From Actinomycetota bacterium (GTDB taxonomy: Bacteria; Actinomycetota; Acidimicrobiia; IMCC26256; PALSA-610): a DNA stretch of 18,820 bases. This document shows, in pieces, positions 13,904-18,820 of the stretch. Within the stretch, counting starts at the first letter, position 1. Each line of letters starts with the position of its first letter. The translations under genes and the position numbers were made by a program. The notes under the pieces are model-generated. The model searched no databases and was not told where the DNA came from. It was given only the letters and a program-made list of their open reading frames with translations. The stretch spans positions 1 to 18,820 of the forward strand of contig JAUZEM010000183.1 of assembly GCA_030839005.1 (NCBI GenBank). The letters run 5' to 3'.

Positions 13904-15397
13904 ATGAGCTGCGTCATTGCCATCGACGCGGGAACTACGGGAGTACGCGCCTTCGCCGTCGGCGACGACGGTGAACCGCGCGCCCGCTCGTATCGCGAGT
14001 TCCGGCAGCACTTCCCTCGCCCGGGTTGGGTCGAACACGACCCCTACGACATCTGGCAGGCGACGTCCGAGACGCTGGCTGAGGTCGTGCGGGAATTGCA
14101 CGACCGCAGCGAGACGATCGCCGCGGTCGGCATCACGAACCAGCGAGAAACGGTGGTCGTCTGGGATCGCCGCACCGGCGCGCCGAGGGCGCGCGCGATC
14201 GTGTGGCAGGACCGGCGGACCGCCGAACGCTGCGACGAGCTGCGCGCGGCCGGTTACGAGCCGATGATCCGCCGCGCCACGGGCCTCGTGCTCGATCCGT
14301 ACTTCTCCGCGTCGAAGCTGTCGTGGTTGCTGCACACCGGCGGAGTGACCGCCGACGAGGACCTGGCGTTCGGCACCGTCGACGCCTGGCTGCTCTGGAA
14401 GCTGACCGGCGGTTCGAACGGGGGCGTTCACGCGACCGATCCGTCGAATGCGAGCCGGACGATGCTCTACGACATCGGCGCCGGCGATTGGTCGGACGAG
14501 CTCTGCGAGCTCTTCGACGTGCCGCGCGCGTGCGTGCCGGATGTGCTGCCGTCGAGCGGCCGGTTCGGCGTGACCGTTCCCGCGGACGCCGCGGGGTTGC
14601 GCGTTCCCATCAGCGGCATCGCCGGCGATCAACAGGCGGCGCTCTTCGGGCAGGCGTGCGTCGAGCCCGGCATGACGAAGAACACCTACGGCACCGGGTC
14701 GTTCGTGCTCACGAATGTCGGCAGCACCCAGCCGGAGCCGGTCGACGGCCTGCTGACGACGATCGCGTGGTCGCTCGCGCCGGGCGCGGTCACGTACGCG
14801 ATGGAGGGCGCGATCTTCGTCACGGGCGCCGCGATCCAATGGTTGCGGGACGGACTGGGTGTGATCCGCGAAGCGTCGGAGATCGGTCCGCTGGCGGCGT
14901 CGGTCCCCGACCCCGGCGGCGTATACCTCGTACCGGCGTTCACGGGACTCGGCTCGCCCTGGTGGGACCCGTACGCACGCGGGACGATCGTCGGAATCAC
15001 GCGCGGCACGAGCCGCGCTCATCTCGCACGCGCCGTCGTCGAAGCGATGGCGTTCCAGACCGCTGACGTTGTCGACGCGATCACCCGCGCCAGCGGCGCG
15101 GCCCCCGCCGAGATGCGCGTCGACGGGGGCGCGTCCGTGATGGACGTGCTGTGCCAGTTCCAGGCCGACCTTCTCGGCGTGACCGTGCGTCGCGCGGCCA
15201 TACAGGAGACAACGGCGCTGGGCGCGGCTTTCCTCGCCGGGATCGCGGAAGGCGTGTGGAGCTCGCCCGACGAGGTGAACGCAAGGTGGAGCGCCGACGC
15301 GGCGTTCTCGCCGACGATGACGGACGACGGGCGCGCGGGACGACGCGCAGCCTGGGGGCGCGCCGTCGAACGATCGCGCGGTTGGGCGCACGCCTGA
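13904..15397 (+). CDS. glpK: Glycerol kinase (FGGY family)
   Basis: A 497-residue FGGY-family kinase that makes glycerol 3-phosphate from glycerol and ATP in the cytoplasm. Conserved landmarks are the phosphate-binding AIDAGTTGVRA (6-16; Ala and Gly replace the usual Gln and Ser), glycerol-contacting TNQRET, IVWQDRRT and LDPYFSASKL, catalytic D242 in AGDQQAALFGQ, KNTYGTGSFVLTN, PAFTGLGSPWWDPYARG and MRVDGGA. The full glycerol-binding set appears intact, favouring glycerol over other polyols. ATG at 13904 is two bases past the PH-gene stop; a long upstream open frame is overlap with that gene. No glycerol facilitator or glycerol-3-phosphate dehydrogenase gene is in the window. The TGA stop is the first three bases of a 16-bp tandem array. 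Confidence 0.95.
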   Translation: MSCVIAIDAGTTGVRAFAVGDDGEPRARSYREFRQHFPRPGWVEHDPYDIWQATSETLAEVVRELHDRSETIAAVGITNQRETVVVWDRRTGAPRARAIVWQDRRTAERCDELRAAGYEPMIRRATGLVLDPYFSASKLSWLLHTGGVTADEDLAFGTVDAWLLWKLTGGSNGGVHATDPSNASRTMLYDIGAGDWSDELCELFDVPRACVPDVLPSSGRFGVTVPADAAGLRVPISGIAGDQQAALFGQACVEPGMTKNTYGTGSFVLTNVGSTQPEPVDGLLTTIAWSLAPGAVTYAMEGAIFVTGAAIQWLRDGLGVIREASEIGPLAASVPDPGGVYLVPAFTGLGSPWWDPYARGTIVGITRGTSRAHLARAVVEAMAFQTADVVDAITRASGAAPAEMRVDGGASVMDVLCQFQADLLGVTVRRAAIQETTALGAAFLAGIAEGVWSSPDEVNARWSADAAFSPTMTDDGRAGRRAAWGRAVERSRGWAHA

Positions 15398-15458
15398 GCT
15401 ACGACGCCATTGAGTTACGACACCATTGAGTTACGACACCATTGAGTTACGACACCGC
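15395..15458. repeat. 16-bp tandem repeat array shared by the convergent glpK and plsC 3' ends
   Basis: Four head-to-tail copies of TGAGTTACGACACCAT lie at 15395-15410, 15411-15426, 15427-15442 and 15443-15458. Copies 2 and 3 are identical; copy 1 has two substitutions and copy 4 differs in its last two bases. The TGA of copy 1 is the glpK stop, and the TTA of copy 4 (15447-15449) is the TAA stop of plsC on the other strand. The array therefore fills the whole interval between two convergent genes. Unit length 16 means the reading frame shifts at each copy. Confidence 0.97.
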
Positions 15459-16166
15459 GGTTCTCGGACTCCGGGCGTCGGCGAAACTCGCGACACGCGC
15501 AACGTCGGTGGGGATATCTTCGGCGTGCTTCGTTGCGTACGTGTCGATGTACTCGTAGCCGGAGAGCTGGGCGATCTCGTACATGACCTCGTCGGTGAGC
15601 TCCCGCAGCGCCATGTGATCGTGCTCGCGGTTCGCGTAGCGGGCGGGATCGACCGGCTCCCCGAAGCGGATCGTCACCACCCGAAACAGCTTCGGCATCC
15701 GGGAATCGACCGGTTGCACATCGTCGGTGCCGATGAGACCGATCGGCACGATCGGCACGTTGCACCGGAGCGCGAGTCGCGCCACGCCGGTGTGGCCGCG
15801 GTGCAGCAGCCCGTCGCGGGTTCGCGTGCCCTCGGGATAGATCCCGAACACCTTGCCCGCGCGCAGCACCGCGGTCGCCGAAACAAGCGCGCGCTCGCTC
15901 GCACTGCCGCCTTCGCGCCGGATCGGGATCTGCCCGCAACTCCGGAAGAACCACGCGGTCTTCGCGTCGTCGAAGTACTCGGCCTTCGCCACGAAGGTCA
16001 CCCGCCGGCGCACGACCAACGGGATGAAGATCGAATCGAGGAATGAACGATGGTTCGACGCCAGGATCACGGCGCCGCGGCGCGGAATGTGCTGTCGACC
16101 CTCGACCCTGACGCGCACGAACGCGCGGACGAACGGAGTGAGGAGGGCCTTGACGATCCAGTACAA
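15447..16166 (-). CDS. plsC: PlsC-type 1-acylglycerol-3-phosphate acyltransferase
   Basis: A 239-residue acyltransferase. The catalytic HX4D motif is H39-D44 in SNHRSFLD, the FVAKAEYF block follows (58-65), the phosphate-binding GIYPEGTR is at 108-115 with E112, and VPIVPIGL forms block IV. The family acylates lysophosphatidic acid to phosphatidic acid at the membrane; a different acceptor cannot be excluded. The protein opens with a hydrophobic stretch YWIVKALLTPFV. TTG at 16166 is the only early start in frame; a TACGCT hexamer lies eight bases upstream but no strong ribosome binding site. The frame is continuous with that of the upstream 66-residue gene apart from its TGA. The last residues Val-Ser and the TAA come from repeat copy 4. 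Confidence 0.92.
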   Translation of the reverse strand: MYWIVKALLTPFVRAFVRVRVEGRQHIPRRGAVILASNHRSFLDSIFIPLVVRRRVTFVAKAEYFDDAKTAWFFRSCGQIPIRREGGSASERALVSATAVLRAGKVFGIYPEGTRTRDGLLHRGHTGVARLALRCNVPIVPIGLIGTDDVQPVDSRMPKLFRVVTIRFGEPVDPARYANREHDHMALRELTDEVMYEIAQLSGYEYIDTYATKHAEDIPTDVARVASFADARSPRTAVS

Positions 16167-16208
16167 GGACCGCCAGCGTACGCCGCAGACGGCTCCGGTC
16201 GTCGAGGA

Positions 16209-16409
16209 TCAGGCCGCGACGCGCTCCGCGGCGATCTTTCCGGCTGGAATTGCCGGTTGGAGCCGGCCGGCCAGCGCGTCGACGCTCGCCATCGTCCGTG
16301 CGACCTCGTCGTTCTCGTGGCGGGCGTTGTCGAGCGCCCGCCCCGTTCCGACCTCGTGCATGAGGTCGTGCATCAGCTGGTCGATCACGCTGAGAAGTAG
16401 GCGGCGCAT
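16209..16409 (-). CDS. 66-residue protein of unknown function
   Basis: I do not recognise this protein. It opens MRRLLLSVIDQLMHDLMHEV, an amphipathic helix rich in Leu, Met and His, followed by a charged middle (RALDNARHENDEVARTMASVDAL) and an Ala-rich end. No transmembrane helix, signal peptide or cysteine is present. Its reality is supported by a very strong Shine-Dalgarno, AAGGAGG, five bases before the ATG at 16409, the strongest site in this half of the window. An open frame to 16820 exists but lies antisense to tetR and is not credible. The gene precedes plsC by 42 bases, same strand and same frame, and is divergent from tetR, so co-expression with plsC is likely. Confidence 0.68.
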   Translation of the reverse strand: MRRLLLSVIDQLMHDLMHEVGTGRALDNARHENDEVARTMASVDALAGRLQPAIPAGKIAAERVAA

Positions 16410-16554
16410 CGAGTCCTCCTTCGACACAACCAGTGTGCGCGGCGGACATGGCCGGCCGGTTCCCGGGGTGTCACGGGGACGCGAACAGCAGTTGACTGAG
16501 GTGTGACACACGGTCCGCGGGCGCCCCTGAGCGCCTACCGGCTGGGCGCGAATA

Positions 16555-16570
16555 TTGACCGAGCGGTCAA
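16555..16570. promoter_or_regulatory. Probable TetR operator (perfect inverted repeat)
   Basis: TTGACCGAGCGGTCAA has perfect 7-base arms around a 2-base centre. It begins exactly at the TTGACC -35 box of the tetR promoter, so a bound dimer would block RNA polymerase. Its position 22 bases before the tetR start, in the interval between tetR and the divergent 66-residue gene, fits autoregulation. A similar but degraded half site, TTGACTGAG, lies at 16492-16500. Confidence 0.7.
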
Positions 16571-16585
16571 GCGCGGCGCTACGCT
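16555..16585 (+). promoter_or_regulatory. tetR promoter (-35 TTGACC, -10 TACGCT)
   Basis: TTGACC (16555-16560) and TACGCT (16580-16585) are separated by 19 bases, and the -10 box is seven bases before the ATG at 16593, predicting a leaderless or nearly leaderless message. This is the only promoter in the window with a convincing -35. The remaining part of the 183-base interval 16410-16592 shows no gene; it contains a GTGTGACACAC inverted repeat at 16501-16511 of unknown meaning. Confidence 0.6.
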
Positions 16586-16592
16586 CGCCCGG

Positions 16593-17177
16593 ATGCGGCG
16601 CAAGCTCACTCCGCGGGGTCGCGAACGCCGCGACCAGTTGATGGAGTGCGGAGCGCGCCTGTTCGCAGAGCGCGGCTACCACCCGACGTCGGTGGCCGAC
16701 ATCGTGGCCACGCTGGGCGTCGGCAAGGGCGTCTTCTACTGGTACTTCGCCTCGAAGGAGGAGTTGCTCACGGAGCTGCTCAAGGCGTCGAACCACGATC
16801 TCCGCAAGCGCCAACAGCACGCCATCGAAGGCATTGACGACCCGGTGCGCCGCATCGAGCTCGGTATCCGCGCGTCGCTCTCATGGTTCGCCGAGCACCG
16901 CGAGTACTTCGCGATCATCCAGTTCGCGGCGACCGACGAGACCTTCGCACCCGTGCTCGCCCGCAATCGGGAGATCTCGCTCGCCGACACGATCCGCCAC
17001 CTCAAAGACGGCATCGTCGACGGCCGGATCGCCGACCGCGACCCCACCCTCCTCGCGCACGCGATTCACGGCGTCGTGGCCGAGCTGACGAGCCGGGCGC
17101 TCGTCGACGGCAGTCTGCCCGTCGGCGAGGTCGCCGATCTGTGCGTCGCCTTCTGCCTCGAAGGCCTCTGCGGCTGA
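16593..17177 (+). CDS. TetR-family transcriptional regulator
   Basis: A 194-residue regulator. The N-terminal helix-turn-helix is standard: RDQLMECGARLFAERGYHPTSVADIV (13-38) followed by GVGKGVFYWYFASKEELLTELL (42-63). The all-helical C-terminal ligand domain (about 70-194) has no diagnostic motif, so the ligand is unknown; dimerisation is expected. ATG at 16593 gives the typical short N-terminal arm, supported by the -10 box seven bases upstream; an open frame to 16503 would run through the promoter and operator. A perfect TTGACCG inverted repeat over its -35 box suggests autorepression, and the divergent 66-residue/plsC unit is the natural candidate target. Its stop is three bases from the convergent alaC stop. 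Confidence 0.93.
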   Translation: MRRKLTPRGRERRDQLMECGARLFAERGYHPTSVADIVATLGVGKGVFYWYFASKEELLTELLKASNHDLRKRQQHAIEGIDDPVRRIELGIRASLSWFAEHREYFAIIQFAATDETFAPVLARNREISLADTIRHLKDGIVDGRIADRDPTLLAHAIHGVVAELTSRALVDGSLPVGEVADLCVAFCLEGLCG

Positions 17178-17180
17178 ACC

Positions 17181-18356
17181 TCAGCCGAGCTTGGTGAGAC
17201 CCTTGCGGATCTGGCGCATCGCCTGGTGGATGCGCTTCTCGTTCTCGACGAGAGCGAACCGCACGTAACCCTCGCCGCCCGGGCCGAAGCCCGAGCCGGG
17301 CGACAGCGCGACCTTGGCCTCCTGCACGCACATCGTCGTGAACTCGATGCTCGTCATGTCGGCGTAGGGCTCCGGGATGGGCGCCCAGACGAACATCGTT
17401 CCCTTCGGCTTGTCGATGTGCCACCCGAGCCGGTCGAGGCCGTCGATCAATGCGTCTCGCCGGCCCCGGTAGATCGCGTTGACGCCCTCCGGGAAGTCCG
17501 GGGCCTCGTTCATCGCGACCGTCGCCGCGATCTGGATCGGCTGGAACGATCCGTAGTCGAGGTACGACTTGAGCTTCGCGAGCGCGGCGACGATCTCGGC
17601 GTTGCCGACCAGGAAGCCCATGCGCCAGCCGGCCATCGAGAACGATTTCGTCAATGTGTAGAGCTCTACCGCGACGTCCTTCGCGCCCGGGACCTGCAGG
17701 ATCGACGGCGGCTCGTATCCGTCGAAACCGAGATCCGCGTACGCGAAGTCGTGCACGACGACGATCTCGCGCTCGCGCGCGAACGCCACGAGCTGGGTCA
17801 TGAAGTCGAGGTCGACGCAGGCGGTCGTCGGGTTGTGCGGAAAGGATGTGACGATCACCCGCGGTCGCGGCCACGCCTGCTCGTACGCGCCGCGCATGTT
17901 CTCGAAGAGGTTCTCGCCCGGACCCATACGCACGTAGTGCACGCCCGCCCCCGCGAGGATGGGACCCCAGATGTGGATCGGGTAGGACGGCGACGGCACG
18001 AGCGCCGTGTCGCCCGGACCGACCAGCGCGAGCATCAGGTGCGAGAAACCTTCCTTCGCACCGATCGTCGAACAGATCTCGGTCTCGAAGTCCAAAGTGA
18101 CCCCGAACTTGCGCGCGTACAGCGCAGCAACCGCTTCGCGGAGCTTGGGGATGCCCTTGCTGGTCGAGTAGCGGTGATTGCGCGGGTTGCGCGCCGCCTC
18201 GATGAGCTTGTCGACCGCGATGCCCGGCGACGGAAGATCGGGGTTGCCGAATGCGAGGTCGACGACATCTTCCCCCGCTCGCCGGAGCTGCATCTTCAGC
18301 GCATCGATCTGCGCAAACGCATACGGCGGCAGGGCATGAATGCGTCGGAATTCCAC
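17181..18356 (-). CDS. alaC: AlaC-type alanine aminotransferase (class I/II)
   Basis: A 391-residue fold-type I PLP aminotransferase very close to E. coli AlaC in signature segments: FRRIHALPPYAF, DLAFGNPDLPSP, RYSTSKGIPKLREA, STIGAKEG, PSPSYPIHIWG, VVHDFAYADLGFDGY, PGAKDVAVELYTLTKSFSMAGWR and KSYLDYGSFQPIQ. K237 is the Schiff-base lysine, N175 in FPHNPT and D203 bind PLP. The reaction is pyruvate plus glutamate to alanine plus 2-oxoglutarate; related enzymes of this clade have broader range, so the assignment is by similarity. GTG at 18356 is chosen because the family N-terminus starts there and TATCAT lies exactly six bases upstream; an in-frame GTG-type extension to 18425 would cross the promoters. 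Divergent from the HAD gene. Confidence 0.92.
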   Translation of the reverse strand: MEFRRIHALPPYAFAQIDALKMQLRRAGEDVVDLAFGNPDLPSPGIAVDKLIEAARNPRNHRYSTSKGIPKLREAVAALYARKFGVTLDFETEICSTIGAKEGFSHLMLALVGPGDTALVPSPSYPIHIWGPILAGAGVHYVRMGPGENLFENMRGAYEQAWPRPRVIVTSFPHNPTTACVDLDFMTQLVAFAREREIVVVHDFAYADLGFDGYEPPSILQVPGAKDVAVELYTLTKSFSMAGWRMGFLVGNAEIVAALAKLKSYLDYGSFQPIQIAATVAMNEAPDFPEGVNAIYRGRRDALIDGLDRLGWHIDKPKGTMFVWAPIPEPYADMTSIEFTTMCVQEAKVALSPGSGFGPGGEGYVRFALVENEKRIHQAMRQIRKGLTKLG

Positions 18357-18362
18357 CGTGGA

Positions 18363-18368
18363 ATGATA
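18363..18368 (-). promoter_or_regulatory. -10 box of alaC, probable leaderless transcript
   Basis: TATCAT on the minus strand, followed by exactly six bases and then the GTG start at 18356. No Shine-Dalgarno is present, so initiation at or next to the start codon is the simplest reading. Confidence 0.6.
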
Positions 18369-18400
18369 CCGATGTGCCCTCGAGTGGCATCGGACACCGA

Positions 18401-18406
18401 TAGCGT
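18401..18406 (+). promoter_or_regulatory. -10 box of the HAD gene, probable leaderless transcript
   Basis: TAGCGT followed by exactly six bases and then the GTG start at 18413. It faces away from the alaC -10 box, 32 bases apart. Between them TGCC and GGCA form a small inverted repeat (18375-18389) that could be a shared operator, but it is short. Confidence 0.55.
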
Positions 18407-18412
18407 GACGCC

Positions 18413-18820
18413 GTGCCGAGACCATTGCCTTCGAGGCCGAAGGCCGTCCTCCTCGACGTCGGCGGAATCTTCTTCGCGCCCTCGCACGACCGCGTCCTGG
18501 GAGCGTTCGCGCGTGCAGGGCTCGCGCCGACGGCCGAGATCCTCGATCGTGCGCACTACGCGGGCGCCCGGGCCTTCCCGGCCGGCGGCGACGAGCTCGA
18601 TTGGCAGCTCGACTGGCCGGAGCGATGGCGCGCCTATCTCGACGCGTACATGACCGAATGCGAAACCCCCGACGACCGGCGCGAGGAGGTGCACGAGCAC
18701 CTCGACAGCGAGTTCGCCGATGCGGCCCTGTGGTTACACGAGCTCCCGGGAGCGCGCGAGGGATTGCGCGCGTTGGCCGAGACCGGAATCCGACTCGGCA
18801 TCATCTCGAACGCCGACGGT
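18413..18820 (+). CDS. HAD-superfamily hydrolase, 3' part outside the window
   Basis: The first 136 codons of a HAD hydrolase; the frame is still open at the window edge. Motif I is VLLDVGGIFF, with nucleophile D15 in the DVGG form common in the HAD-IA group. A helical cap region follows (about 25-110, including HYAGARAFPAGG and a Trp-rich stretch), then LHELPGAREGLRALAETGIRLGIISNADG, whose ISNAD is motif II. Motifs III and IV lie beyond the edge. Members are phosphatases or dehalogenases for small molecules; the substrate is unknown. GTG at 18413 is supported by a TAGCGT -10 box six bases upstream. Divergent from alaC with 56 bases between the starts. Confidence 0.85.
   Translation, partial: MPRPLPSRPKAVLLDVGGIFFAPSHDRVLGAFARAGLAPTAEILDRAHYAGARAFPAGGDELDWQLDWPERWRAYLDAYMTECETPDDRREEVHEHLDSEFADAALWLHELPGAREGLRALAETGIRLGIISNADG

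Noticed and set aside
16410..16820. Extended version of the 66-residue protein
   Set aside because: The extension is antisense to the tetR coding region and its promoter, while a textbook Shine-Dalgarno sits before the internal ATG at 16409.
18375..18389. Shared operator between alaC and the HAD gene
   Set aside because: The arms are only four bases and no regulator gene adjoins; too weak to call as a feature.

Overview
The window is dense, very GC-rich bacterial chromosome with strong third-position G/C bias and many GTG/TTG starts. Gene families and gene order fit an actinomycete (Actinomycetota). The DUF3040 protein, the MoxR/DUF58/transglutaminase trio beside dinB, and the GGEDT-type phosphofructokinase all point that way; an Acidimicrobiia-like lineage is my guess, not something the sequence proves. 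I see no rRNA, tRNA, CRISPR array, insertion sequence or prophage gene, and no gene-free stretch above 300 bases. I also see no complete novel defence or biosynthetic system. The unusual content lies in short tandem-repeat arrays at gene ends, promoter architecture and a few uncharacterised small genes.

Layout. 1-610: an 18-bp tandem repeat array that runs off the left edge and into the stop codon of an HNH endonuclease gene (-). 729-1004: a small uncharacterised protein (-) with a hairpin directly after its stop. 1100-5468: a three-gene operon (+), MoxR ATPase, DUF58 protein, membrane transglutaminase. 9208 down to 5459: five minus-strand genes, Nudix hydrolase, dinB, Gfo/Idh/MocA oxidoreductase (ATGA overlap with dinB), DUF3040 membrane protein and a MerR-like regulator whose end overlaps the transglutaminase stop. 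9264-9602: a two-helix membrane protein (+).

12215 down to 9605: a tightly coupled tesB-ltaE-PIG-L operon (-), two consecutive 4-base GTGA overlaps, with a phosphofructokinase gene (-) upstream whose active-site residues predict pyrophosphate rather than ATP as donor. 13398-15397: a PH-like protein and glycerol kinase (+). 15395-15458: a 16-bp tandem array that carries the stop codons of both glpK and the convergent acyltransferase gene. 16409 down to 15447: a 66-residue protein with a very strong ribosome binding site, followed by a PlsC-type acyltransferase (-). 16555-17177: a TetR regulator with a perfect inverted repeat over its own -35 box. 18356 down to 17181: an AlaC-type aminotransferase (-). 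18413 to the end: a partial HAD hydrolase (+).

Functional threads. MoxR, DUF58 and transglutaminase form a standard membrane-associated set of unknown substrate. Nudix plus DinB suggests nucleotide clean-up and translesion synthesis. Phosphofructokinase, glycerol kinase, acyltransferase, thioesterase and TetR touch central carbon and glycerolipid metabolism. Two recurring themes tie the window together: minisatellite-like arrays of different unit length at gene termini, and TANNNT -10 boxes placed 6-7 bases before a start codon, the arrangement expected of leaderless transcripts.
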